A program made the translations under genes and the position numbers. A DNA stretch of 12,272 bases from Gemmatimonadaceae bacterium (GTDB lineage: Bacteria > Gemmatimonadota > Gemmatimonadetes > Gemmatimonadales > Gemmatimonadaceae), in NCBI GenBank assembly GCA_025936015.1, contig JAICUE010000034.1, forward strand, positions 1 through 12,272. The letters run 5' to 3'. This document shows positions 1-6,703 of the stretch, piece after piece (the stretch's first letter is position 1; each line of letters begins with the position of its first letter). The notes under the pieces were generated by a model, which saw only the letters and a program-made list of their open reading frames with translations, was not told where the DNA came from and ran no database searches.

Positions 1-176
1 CCGACGGTCTGGTAGGCCTCGGAGATCTCCTTGAACCGCTCGGCCGCCTTCGGGTCGTTCGAATTAGTATCAGGATGATACTTTTTCGCGAGCTTGCGGT
101 ACTGCTTCTTGATCTCGTCCTGGGTCGCGGTCGCCGACACCCCGAGGACGTTGTAATAGTCCTTCGTCTGAGCCAT
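1..176 (-). CDS. dnaJ: DnaJ co-chaperone, N-terminal part (cut by window edge)
   Basis: The first 58 codons read MAQTKDYYNVLGVS and onward. This is a J domain: the helix II lysine/arginine-rich stretch (about residues 24-33) is followed by the HPD tripeptide at residues 34-36, which stimulates the ATPase of DnaK. The gene continues beyond base 1, so the G/F region, zinc fingers and client-binding domains cannot be checked, and a shorter J-domain protein such as CbpA is not excluded. The start ATG lies 35 bases downstream of the grpE stop codon, and the GrpE-DnaJ pairing supports a general cytoplasmic Hsp70 system. dnaK is not in the window. Confidence 0.9.
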   Translation of the reverse strand, partial: MAQTKDYYNVLGVSATATQDEIKKQYRKLAKKYHPDTNSNDPKAAERFKEISEAYQTV

Positions 177-211
177 CGGTCAGCGCCTTGCGGTCGTGGA
201 AGGTGCGATCG

Positions 212-775
212 TCAACCGTTCCACTGCTTCACGACGACGCGGGCGGGGCGGATCAGCTGGGGCCCGAACTGGTACCCGGCCTGGTAGACACGCGAGACCA
301 TGTGATCGTCCTCGCGTGACAGCGCGGGCTCGGTGGCGACCGCCTCGTGGAGCGCGGGATCGAACGGCTCGTCGAGTGGGTTGATGATCGTCAGCCCGGC
401 CGCGGTCAGCGCCTTGAGCAGCTTCTTCTCGACCATGTCGGCACCCTGCACCACCGTCGCCGTGTCGACCGTCGACGGATCGACGTGCGCGAAGCGGGCG
501 AGATCGTCGAGCGGATCGACGAGTTGCTTCACCAGCTCGGCCTGGCCGCGCTGCCCCGCTTCCTGGCGCTCGCGCATCGCGCGTTTGCGAAAGTTGTCGT
601 ACTCGGCGGCGAGGCGCAGGTACTTGTCGCGCTGCTCGGCCAGCTCGCGCTCGGCGGAGGCCGCCGAGTCGCTCTCGTTGGTCGCGGCATCGGCCTGTTC
701 GTCGCCGTCGCGCTGCGGCTCGGCGCCGTCGAGGTTCGTCGCGCCGTCAGTTCCGGAATTCTGTCTTTCAGTCAT
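212..775 (-). CDS. grpE: GrpE nucleotide exchange factor
   Basis: 187 residues, a normal GrpE length. GrpE is the cytoplasmic exchange factor that releases ADP from DnaK. The sequence shows the expected order: an acidic, low-complexity N-terminal tail (residues 1-40), a charged heptad-like helix for dimerisation (about 41-95, including the YDNFRKR element at 59-65), and the C-terminal beta-wing with the family signature YQAGYQFGPQLIRPARVVV (residues 164-182). The ATG at 773-775 is preceded by an AGGGA-like ribosome site. dnaJ follows after 35 bases. The 153 bases upstream show no recognisable CIRCE operator and no hrcA gene, so regulation is not evident from sequence. Confidence 0.95.
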   Translation of the reverse strand: MTERQNSGTDGATNLDGAEPQRDGDEQADAATNESDSAASAERELAEQRDKYLRLAAEYDNFRKRAMRERQEAGQRGQAELVKQLVDPLDDLARFAHVDPSTVDTATVVQGADMVEKKLLKALTAAGLTIINPLDEPFDPALHEAVATEPALSREDDHMVSRVYQAGYQFGPQLIRPARVVVKQWNG

Positions 776-928
776 GGTCCCTGAATACGAAGCGCGCCGT
801 CGAAGCAGCCACGGCGCTGGAGTCTCACTGAATCTTCGCTTCCTGCATCAGGGCGTGCAACGGGCGTGCCCTGTCGGGCTCCATTCCGCGCCGTTGCTCG
901 TGGATTTGCGAAAGGCCGATGATTGCGG
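776..928. other. Intergenic spacer before grpE-dnaJ
   Basis: 153 bases separate the upstream membrane-protein gene from grpE, the largest gap in the leftward block, so a separate promoter for grpE-dnaJ is plausible. I see a possible 6-bp stem, CAGGGC at 849-854 with GCCCTG at 868-873. It has no following T-tract, so it is not a convincing terminator. The best sigma70-like match on the minus strand is poor. No CIRCE inverted repeat was found. Confidence 0.4.
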
Positions 929-1408
929 TTACGGCGACTCGACGTGGGTGATCGTCGGGAATCCAGCATAGGTGCCGTAACTTTCCATCTTGCACCGCCA
1001 CGCGCTCAACCGGCCGTGACGCGTGCGCGCGACGCCATCGATGTAGAGAAAGACGCCGCGGCCGTCATCGTCGTTGCCGATTCCATAACGATCGCGAACG
1101 TTGACGTCGATGCTGTCGTTGAGTGCGAAGCCAACCTGCGACGTGACCATCTTCACGCAGAGCGTCTCGGTACGGGCTGTCACCTCGTCATTGAACGGCG
1201 ACCGGTGACGCCTGCCCGGCAGATCGGGAAGTCGCGGCACACCCGATCGGTCAGCGGTGCCGACGACCTCCCGAGTCGAGCCCTCGCTCCCGATCGGTCC
1301 CGTCGCAGCCGCCCGCCACCGCGGCGATGCCGAGGCGATGACGAACACCACGACGACGACGGCGGCGACGATCAGGTCGGCACGCAGCCATCTCGGTCGA
1401 TCAGTCAC
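929..1408 (-). CDS. Membrane-anchored protein with a two-cysteine domain, function unknown
   Basis: 159 residues from a GTG start at 1406-1408. The start overlaps the upstream stop codon within GTGACTGA and has a GGAG ribosome site 7 bases ahead; a GTG at 1429 would also be open but has weaker support. Residues 11-27 form one strongly hydrophobic helix (DLIVAAVVVVVFVIASA), so the rest probably lies outside the cytoplasmic membrane. From about residue 82 to 159 the sequence resembles the first domain copy of the upstream gene product: LC at 83-84, RYG at 107-109, GR at 116-117, DG-A near 124-127 and W-x-C ending at Cys139. The two cysteines are 55 residues apart in both proteins, which suggests a disulfide. 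I do not recognise the family. It is co-transcribed with its relative and probably works at the same site. Confidence 0.75.
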   Translation of the reverse strand: MTDRPRWLRADLIVAAVVVVVFVIASASPRWRAAATGPIGSEGSTREVVGTADRSGVPRLPDLPGRRHRSPFNDEVTARTETLCVKMVTSQVGFALNDSIDVNVRDRYGIGNDDDGRGVFLYIDGVARTRHGRLSAWRCKMESYGTYAGFPTITHVESP

Positions 1409-2186
1409 GCCCCGACTCCGACACGACACTCACGATCGCACCGTTGCGCACGAGCGCGCGGCAGTGGAAATCACCGGAGAGGTCTTCGCTGTTGATCGGC
1501 ATCGTCTCGCCGGTCACGTGGAGCGTGTCGGCTGCGCGCCAGCGTTTCACGCTGCGGAAGTCGGACTCGGGAAAGAGCGGCTTCGTGCGCTGGAGGCAGA
1601 GATCCTCCGCCGTCACGTTGATCGGGTGCGCCGCCTGGAAGCGCGGCACCACTCCCGGCCACCCGTCTTCGACGACGAAGCGCAGTATTCCGTGACGCGA
1701 CTCGACGGTGGTTGTCGCCGCGCAATGCCAGACCGCTGGCGTCGCATCACGCCCGTGCGCTATGCCGTCGACGACGAGCGAATCGCGCCCGGTCCCCGGG
1801 ACCGGGTGCACGCCATAACGCTCGCCTGTTTCGACACCGATCGTGTCGCCGCCGTGTGCGGCGAGGTCGGCGCGCACGGTCGCCGCGCAGAGGGCAGCGA
1901 CCGAATCGGTTTCTTCGGGGCTGAACGGCGACTCGATGTGCTCGATGACAGGTGCAGCCGATGGGACGACGAGCATCGCCACCGAGTCGCGCGCGCGTCC
2001 GCGAGGCTCGGGTGACGTGTCCGGTGTCGTCGACCCGGGAGCTGTCGGACGTTGCGCGTCGCCTCGTGCCGGCGCCGTGCCGATGCCTGCGCCCGATGGC
2101 GAGAAGATGCTGATCGCGATCACTCCGAGGAGCGCCGCGGCGAGCAGCACGATCCCGCCGGCTTTTTTCGAGCTGCCGTCGCTCAC
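1401..2186 (-). CDS. Membrane-anchored protein with two copies of a two-cysteine domain, function unknown
   Basis: 261 residues from a GTG at 2184-2186 whose GTGA overlaps the cinA stop. A much longer open frame exists upstream, but it runs antisense-like through cinA in another frame and has no protein character, so the GTG is chosen. Residues 10-28 are one hydrophobic helix after a lysine-containing N-terminus (signal anchor). A proline/threonine-rich linker (about 35-66) follows. Then come two related domains: copy 1 about 95-175 with Cys100 and Cys155, and copy 2 about 193-258 with Cys197 and Cys242. Copy 1 aligns well with the single domain of the next gene (LC, V, D-x-I-x-V, RYG, GR, DG-x-A, W-x-C). 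Copy 2 is shorter and more diverged. No enzyme motif is visible. It is probably extracytoplasmic with disulfides; the function is unknown. Confidence 0.75.
   Translation of the reverse strand: MSDGSSKKAGGIVLLAAALLGVIAISIFSPSGAGIGTAPARGDAQRPTAPGSTTPDTSPEPRGRARDSVAMLVVPSAAPVIEHIESPFSPEETDSVAALCAATVRADLAAHGGDTIGVETGERYGVHPVPGTGRDSLVVDGIAHGRDATPAVWHCAATTTVESRHGILRFVVEDGWPGVVPRFQAAHPINVTAEDLCLQRTKPLFPESDFRSVKRWRAADTLHVTGETMPINSEDLSGDFHCRALVRNGAIVSVVSESGRD
1416..1419 (-). promoter_or_regulatory. Ribosome binding site GGAG that decides a GTG start
   Basis: On the minus strand GGAG lies 7 bases before the GTG at 1406-1408. It favours that start over the in-frame GTG at 1427-1429 and places the start inside the stop region of the preceding gene, as expected for translational coupling. 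Confidence 0.5.
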
Positions 2187-3451
2187 GCCCGTCCAGGCGT
2201 CAGCGCGCGCAGCGTCAGCGCGAGTGCTCCCTGCGCGGCACGGCGCCGGTTCTCGTCCCGATCGCCAATCGTCTGGATGCGCTTCGCCGTCACTGTTCCG
2301 TCGACGTCGGCTGCGATCCAGATCGTCCCGACCGGTTTCTCCGCTGTGCCTCCTCCCGGGCCGGCGATGCCGGTGATGGCGATGCCGACCGACGCATGCG
2401 TCCGGGCGCGTACGCCGGTCGCCATCTCGCGCACCGTCTCCTCGCTCACCGCGCCATACGCGTCGAGCGTCGCCTGCCTGACGCCGAGCTCCGCGACCTT
2501 GATCTCGTTCGCGTACGCGATGACGCCGCCGAGCACGACGTCGCTCGACCCGGCGACCGCCGTCAGGCGTGCACCGAGCATCCCGCCGGTGCAGCTCTCG
2601 GCGACCGCGATCGTCAGGCGGCGCGCCCGCGCCGCAGCGAGCACGGGCTCGGCGAGGTCGGTGGTCCCTTCGCCGTAGATCCAGCGCCCGACCTTGGCGC
2701 GGAGCAGCGATGCCGCGCGCTCGAGCGCCGCATCGGCCTCGTCCGGCGGCAGCCCCTTCATCGTCAAGCGGAGGTCGAGCCCTTCCCAACCCGGCAGGTA
2801 AGCCAGCGGGACGCCGGCGGGCAGGCGCCCGTCCTCGCCTAACGCGTCGGCGATCGCCGACTCGCCGATTCCGGTAGTGCGGAGCGTCAGCGATCGGACC
2901 ACCGTCGGCTCGCCCGCGCCGGCTCCGTTGGCGCGGGCGACGATCAGCGGCAGCAGCGTGTCGGCGAGCATCCCCCGCATCTCGCGCGGCACGCCGGGCA
3001 GCATCGCGACCCACCGGCCGCGTTCATCCTCGAGCCAGATTCCGGGCGCGGAGCCGTGGTTGTTGGTGAGGATGCGCGCGCCGGCCGGGATCATCGCCTG
3101 CTGGGCATTCGACTGAGGGAACTGTCCGGGAAACCGCTTCAGCCAGCGTGCCTTGAGCGCGGCGAGGATCTCCTCGTCGAGGCGCATCTCGCGGCCGAAG
3201 ATCGCGGCGATGCTCGGCTTGGTGAGGTCGTCGCTGGTCGGCCCGAGGCCGCCGGTGGTGATCACCGCACCGGTGCGGTCGAGTGCCTGCCTGACGGCGA
3301 GCGCGATCTCGTCGGCCCCGTCCCCGACCGTCGTCCGCCGGACGATCTCGACCCCGGCGCCGGCGAGCTCGCGAGCAAGATGCGCGCCGTTGGTATCGAT
3401 CGTGAATCCGAGCAGGAGCTCGTCGCCGATGGTGACGACCTCGAGCTGCAT
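2183..3451 (-). CDS. cinA: CinA: MoCF domain fused to NMN amidohydrolase (PncC) domain
   Basis: 422 residues, standard for full-length CinA. The N-terminal half is a molybdopterin-binding-fold domain (MoCF, about 1-170) with TTGGLGPTSDD at 65-75. The C-terminal half (about 262-418) is the PncC nicotinamide-mononucleotide amidohydrolase domain with AESCTGG at 284-290 (probable catalytic Ser286), IAYANEIK at 311-318 and TGIAGPGGG at 360-368. In characterised family members this enzyme cleaves NMN to nicotinate mononucleotide in pyridine nucleotide recycling, and the MoCF half can act as an ADP-ribose pyrophosphatase. The competence/damage-inducible name comes from pneumococcus and does not prove a role in transformation. 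It starts 4 bases after the pgsA stop and ends in a GTGA overlap with the next gene. It carries one CGTTAGGC octamer (2837-2844). Confidence 0.95.
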   Translation of the reverse strand: MQLEVVTIGDELLLGFTIDTNGAHLARELAGAGVEIVRRTTVGDGADEIALAVRQALDRTGAVITTGGLGPTSDDLTKPSIAAIFGREMRLDEEILAALKARWLKRFPGQFPQSNAQQAMIPAGARILTNNHGSAPGIWLEDERGRWVAMLPGVPREMRGMLADTLLPLIVARANGAGAGEPTVVRSLTLRTTGIGESAIADALGEDGRLPAGVPLAYLPGWEGLDLRLTMKGLPPDEADAALERAASLLRAKVGRWIYGEGTTDLAEPVLAAARARRLTIAVAESCTGGMLGARLTAVAGSSDVVLGGVIAYANEIKVAELGVRQATLDAYGAVSEETVREMATGVRARTHASVGIAITGIAGPGGGTAEKPVGTIWIAADVDGTVTAKRIQTIGDRDENRRRAAQGALALTLRALTPGRA

Positions 3452-3455
3452 CTGC

Positions 3456-4187
3456 CTAACGCGCGGGAACGGCGTTGCGCCGGAGCAGGTAGCCGTAGCG
3501 GCGGCCGTAGAGCACGAGCGACCAGAGCGTCATCGCGACGGCGACGACCATCGCGATCGTGCCGACGATCCCGTTGAAGTAGGCGAAGTCGAGTGCGTAG
3601 CGATACGACGCGCCGGTGGCCGGCGTCCAACCACTGGCGAGGAACCAGGTGGCGTAGGCGAACCAGAAGTACGTCGACCCGACCCAGGTGTACTGGAACC
3701 CGGCCTTCCACTTCGCCGGCCCGATCGCGGCGATCACCACCCCGCGCTTCGCCGCCACCTGACGGAACACCGTCATCACCAGCTCACGGCCAAGGACGAC
3801 GAGGACGACCCAGAGCGGAAGTCCGACCGCGCCTAACGGCGTGACGAAGGGGAAGTCGCGTCCGACGCCGGCTGCCGCCGGGTCGAGGGTGAAGGCGCCC
3901 TGTCCGGTGAACGGCGACCAGGCCGTGCTCCCTCCTCCAAGGATGTACATCGGGATGAACGTCCCGAGGAGGAGGAGCTTGTCGGCGAGCGGATCGAGGA
4001 TCTTGCCGAGGTCGGTGACGAGCCCGCGGCTCCGGGCGAGCATCCCGTCCCAGTAGTCGCTGATCGCGGTGACGATGTAGATGACGAACGCCAGCGCCCG
4101 CAGTGGCCACGAGTTCATGAACGGAAGCAACGCGATCAGCGGTGTGACGGCGATTCGTCCGACCGTGATCGCGTTGGGGAGGTTCAT
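3456..4187 (-). CDS. pgsA: CDP-diacylglycerol-glycerol-3-phosphate 3-phosphatidyltransferase (PgsA)
   Basis: The CDP-alcohol phosphatidyltransferase signature is intact: DYWDG at 44-48, AR at 51-52, Gly61, Asp65 and Asp69 in GKILDPLADK. The later GRELVMTVFRQ (133-143) and IGPAKWKAGFQ (155-165) match the PgsA subgroup, which makes phosphatidylglycerol phosphate at the inner face of the membrane. There are several hydrophobic helices (about 12-22, 30-43, 71-84, 124-140, 168-184, 207-228). At 243 residues it is longer than the usual 180-200; the extra length lies mainly in a polar loop at about 86-122 and another at about 185-203. The stop codon TAG falls inside a CGTTAGGC octamer. cinA begins 4 bases later; mglA ends 18 bases upstream. 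Confidence 0.9.
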   Translation of the reverse strand: MNLPNAITVGRIAVTPLIALLPFMNSWPLRALAFVIYIVTAISDYWDGMLARSRGLVTDLGKILDPLADKLLLLGTFIPMYILGGGSTAWSPFTGQGAFTLDPAAAGVGRDFPFVTPLGAVGLPLWVVLVVLGRELVMTVFRQVAAKRGVVIAAIGPAKWKAGFQYTWVGSTYFWFAYATWFLASGWTPATGASYRYALDFAYFNGIVGTIAMVVAVAMTLWSLVLYGRRYGYLLRRNAVPAR

Positions 4188-4205
4188 GACCCGGGGGCTG
4201 AGCTT

Positions 4206-4883
4206 CTAGGCGAGCGACTTTAGGACGAGCTTCGAGACCGCCTTCAATGTATCGAAGACACCATCGCCGGTGACAGCCACCGCCTCGAAGTAGGTCGCCC
4301 GTTCCACCCATTCGCCGGTCGGCAGCTGCTCGACGAGGTTCTCGCCGGCATGGTACGGGTCGGGGGCCAGGCGCTGCTTGGACGGGTCGACGACTTCCCA
4401 TCCCGGGTTGAGCGCCGCCTGGAGCTCCTTCACCGGCGCCGCGTTAGGCAGGTCGCGCTTGTTGTACTGGATGATGAACGGCATCCGGGTCAGGTCATAC
4501 CCGTACTCCGCCATGTTGTCGTACAGGTTCTGCATCGCTTCCTGATTCGCTTCCATCCGCTCGATCTGCGAGTCGGCGACGAAGACGATCCCGTCGACAC
4601 CCTTGAGGATGAGCTTCCGGCTGGCGTTGTAATACACCTGGCCGGGGACGGTGTAGAGATGGAAGCGGGTCTTGAAGCCGCGGATCGTCCCGAGATCGAC
4701 TGGCAGGAAGTCGAAGAAGAGCGTGCGCTCGGTCTCGGTGGCCAGCGAGATGAGTTTCCCGCGCGTGTCCGGCTGCACCTTGCCGTAGACGTGCTCGAGG
4801 TTCGTGGTCTTCCCGCCGAGACCGGGACCGTAGTACACGATCTTGCAGTTGATCTCGCGCGACGCGTAGTTGATCATCGACAT
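4206..4883 (-). CDS. mglA: MglA-type small GTPase with a C-terminal-region insertion
   Basis: MglA is a bacterial Ras-like GTPase that sets cell polarity and controls motility machinery; MglB is its GAP. The N-terminus is very close to the Myxococcus protein as I recall it: INYASREINCKIVYYGPG (residues 4-21), P-loop GPGLGGKTT (19-27), switch region with RTLFFDFLP (53-61), TVPGQ at 78-82, which replaces the usual DxxG of Ras proteins, FVADSQIERMEAN (101-113) and NKRD (141-144) for guanine recognition. At 225 residues it is about 30 longer than the classic form. The excess is one acidic/polar insertion at about 160-197, between the ALN helix end and the YFEAVAVTGDGVFDTLKAV block (198-216). It follows mglB by 18 bases, so both are probably made together. 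Confidence 0.93.
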   Translation of the reverse strand: MSMINYASREINCKIVYYGPGLGGKTTNLEHVYGKVQPDTRGKLISLATETERTLFFDFLPVDLGTIRGFKTRFHLYTVPGQVYYNASRKLILKGVDGIVFVADSQIERMEANQEAMQNLYDNMAEYGYDLTRMPFIIQYNKRDLPNAAPVKELQAALNPGWEVVDPSKQRLAPDPYHAGENLVEQLPTGEWVERATYFEAVAVTGDGVFDTLKAVSKLVLKSLA

Positions 4884-4901
4884 GGCTGTCTTTCTCCTCT
4901 C

Positions 4902-5390
4902 TTACTGGAACAGCTTGTCGATTTCGTCTTCGGCGCCGGAGAGAAGTCCCCCTCCCTCGCCCTGCCCGCCCTGCGGGCGCTCGAACACCGCCTGGAATAT
5001 CCCCGTCAGCTCGTCCACGGACTGCTTCATCTTGAGGCGCACCAGCCCGAGCGTCGTCCGGTTGTCGAACAGGACCACCAGGATCACCCGGCGCGCGACG
5101 TCGGCGAGGTACATCGACTCTTTCTCTCCCTGATGGAAGAGCGAGTTGAAGTCCGTCTCGCCGATCAGCCGCGCCAGCTGGTCGTTGGCGCTGAAGTCGG
5201 CCGCCGTCAGCGTCGCAAACGCGGTCGGGTCGAACTTCGGCTGTTCGCCAACGGTCGCGACGAGCTGCCCCGTCCGATCGACGAGCAGCGCGCAGCGCGC
5301 ATTGCTCTCGTAGAGGAACCGCTGCAGCGACTGCGTGATCGCGCCGAAGTCTTCTTCGGTGAACGACCAGCTGCTGGCACCCGATGACAT
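4902..5390 (-). CDS. mglB: Roadblock/LC7 domain protein, MglB-type GTPase-activating protein
   Basis: 162 residues. A roadblock/LC7 fold covers about 14-136: an initial helix (FGAITQSLQRFLYESN, 15-30), then strand ALLVDRTGQLVATVG (34-48), the FSANDQLARLIGETDF helix (66-81), and strands around SMYLADVARRVILVVLFD (92-109) and TLGLVRLK (113-120). The tail from about 140 is glycine-rich and acidic (AEDEID). MglB homodimers bind MglA-GTP and stimulate hydrolysis; the position just upstream of mglA supports this specific assignment over a generic roadblock protein. The start ATG is 15 bases from the preceding stop. Confidence 0.85.
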   Translation of the reverse strand: MSSGASSWSFTEEDFGAITQSLQRFLYESNARCALLVDRTGQLVATVGEQPKFDPTAFATLTAADFSANDQLARLIGETDFNSLFHQGEKESMYLADVARRVILVVLFDNRTTLGLVRLKMKQSVDELTGIFQAVFERPQGGQGEGGGLLSGAEDEIDKLFQ

Positions 5391-5405
5391 GCGTGGTCCT
5401 GGAAG

Positions 5406-5678
5406 CTATCCGAGTTGGGTTTCCATGCGCCGCAGCAGGACAGCTGCGCGGCGCCGGAGGGCGGGGCGGGATTCCCACGAGGTAAAATCACGCAGGAGCC
5501 TCGCGTTCTCGACGCTCGGACGAGCCCCAACGTAACCGAGAGCAGCCATTCGCTTGACCGCGCGGCGATGGAAAAGATCGCGCTTCGCGCCGCGCATGTG
5601 ACGGCTCCACAACGTCATCCCGACTGCCAGTCCACCCACTGCGCCGACGATCCCCCAACCGAGATATTCGCGTCTCAT
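5406..5678 (-). CDS. Small membrane-anchored protein, function unknown
   Basis: 90 residues. The ATG overlaps the recR stop as ATGA, so it is translationally coupled to recR. Residues 7-24 (GWGIVGAVGGLAVGMTLW) make one glycine-rich hydrophobic helix. The remainder is strongly basic and helical, with two repeated-looking helical segments (about 36-48 and 72-89) that could be a short helical-repeat unit. I do not recognise a family. Its place between recR and mglB-mglA makes a link with either DNA repair or the polarity switch possible, but neither is shown by sequence. Confidence 0.7.
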   Translation of the reverse strand: MRREYLGWGIVGAVGGLAVGMTLWSRHMRGAKRDLFHRRAVKRMAALGYVGARPSVENARLLRDFTSWESRPALRRRAAVLLRRMETQLG

Positions 5679-6265
5679 CGCATCTCCCGACGTGCCGAGA
5701 GCGCCTGGGCGATGGTGACGCCATCGGCGTACTCGAGGTCCCCACCAACCGGCAGCCCGCGCGCGATGCGCGTGACCGATACCCCGAGTGGTGCCAGCTG
5801 CCGCTGCACGTACAGCGCCGTCGCCTCCCCTTCCAGGCTGGGATTAGTCGCGACGATCACCTCGCGCACCGCGTTCGCGCGGACACGCTCGACGAGATCG
5901 CTGATGCGCAAGTCTTCCGGGCCGACGCCGTCGAGTGGCGAGATCCGCCCGCCGAGCACGTGGTAGCTCCCGCGAAACTCACCCGCGCGCTCGATCGCGC
6001 CGATGTCCGACGATTCCTCGACCGCGCAGATGATGGTCGGGTCGCGACGAGCGTCGCGGCAGATGTCGCACAGCTCCTCCTCGGTGAGGTTGTGGCAGCG
6101 TGCGCACGGATGCACGCGCTCCCCGAGCACCACCAGTGCGTCGGCGAGTCGCCGGGTCTGGTCGCCGGGCTGCTTGAGCAGGTGGTAGGTGAGCCTGAGC
6201 GCCGTCTTCCGGCCAATACCGGGGAGCCGCGCCAGCTCGGTGGCGAGGTCGTCGATCGCCGACAC
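5675..6265 (-). CDS. recR: Recombination mediator RecR
   Basis: 196 residues, the usual size. It contains a helix-hairpin-helix LPGIGRKTA (14-22), a four-cysteine zinc site (Cys54, Cys57, Cys66, Cys69), a TOPRIM domain (about 78-172) with the acidic VEESSD at 82-87 and NPSLEGEATA at 141-150, and the C-terminal GLPVGGDLEYADGVTIAQAL (170-189) typical of RecR. RecR works with RecO (and RecF) to load RecA on gapped single-stranded DNA. The start is a GTG at 6263-6265, 3 bases after the ybaB stop, with no clear ribosome site of its own, so translation probably depends on coupling to ybaB. Confidence 0.96.
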   Translation of the reverse strand: MSAIDDLATELARLPGIGRKTALRLTYHLLKQPGDQTRRLADALVVLGERVHPCARCHNLTEEELCDICRDARRDPTIICAVEESSDIGAIERAGEFRGSYHVLGGRISPLDGVGPEDLRISDLVERVRANAVREVIVATNPSLEGEATALYVQRQLAPLGVSVTRIARGLPVGGDLEYADGVTIAQALSARREMR

Positions 6266-6268
6266 GAG

Positions 6269-6586
6269 CTAGAAGGGAAGCTTGAACGGAAGCTGGAGGC
6301 CGCCCGCGACCTGGCTCATCTGCTCCTGCTGGAGCGCTTGCGCCTTCCGCTGCGCCTCGCCGACCGCGACGGTGATGAGATCCTCGAGCATCTCGACATC
6401 GGCCGGGTTCACCACCGATGCATCGAGCTTGACGCGCTTGACGGTGCCCTTTCCATCGGCTTCGACGGTGACCATACCGCCACCCGCGGTCCCGGTCACG
6501 GACTTCGACTCGAGCTCCTTCTGGACGGTCTCGAAGCGGCCCTGCATGTCCTTGACTTGCTGCAAGATCTTCATGAAGTCAGCCAT
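6269..6586 (-). CDS. ybaB: YbaB/EbfC nucleoid-associated protein
   Basis: 105 residues with the YbaB/EbfC pattern: N-terminal helix MADFMKILQQVKDMQGRF (1-18), central GGGMVTVEADGKGTVKRVKLD (35-55), the LEDLITVAVGEAQRKA helix (67-82) and a short hydrophobic C-terminus. Members bind DNA as dimers. The ybaB-recR pair is widely conserved and usually preceded by dnaX; here dnaX is absent. The region upstream instead holds a repeat element and an insertion sequence. It is the first gene of the leftward block, so the operon promoter should lie in 6587-6703 or come from the insertion sequence, but no clear promoter is visible. Confidence 0.93.
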   Translation of the reverse strand: MADFMKILQQVKDMQGRFETVQKELESKSVTGTAGGGMVTVEADGKGTVKRVKLDASVVNPADVEMLEDLITVAVGEAQRKAQALQQEQMSQVAGGLQLPFKLPF

Positions 6587-6695
6587 GACTCAAGTCTAGT
6601 CCTGCCGTGGGGAGGCGACAAGGAACGGCGCCGCGATGTCTCTCCGCGGACCGCGTTTGTGGCATTGGGCCCGCATCAACAGGTTGAACGGCAAT

Positions 6696-6703
6696 TTCAC
6701 GGA
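6696..6703. repeat. Target site duplication, left copy (TTCACGGA)
   Basis: The 8 bases immediately outside the left inverted end are identical to 7648-7655 outside the right end. Eight bases is the usual duplication length for the IS1595 family. Confidence 0.9.

Noticed and set aside
825..890. A short minus-strand frame ending QEAKIQ before grpE
   Set aside because: It is only about 20 codons long from its ATG, with no ribosome site or recognisable feature; probably chance.
776..928. A CIRCE element or sigma32-type promoter before grpE
   Set aside because: I searched by eye for TTAGCACTC/GAGTGCTAA and for CTTGAA/CCCCAT-type boxes and found no convincing match.
2184..3014. Minus-strand extension of the two-domain cysteine protein to 537 codons
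   Set aside because: The added part runs through cinA in another frame and is arginine-rich low-complexity sequence; the GTG overlapping the cinA stop is a better start.
4350..5387. A 345-codon plus-strand open frame
   Set aside because: It is antisense to mglA and mglB, which have clear family motifs; it is an artefact of high GC content.
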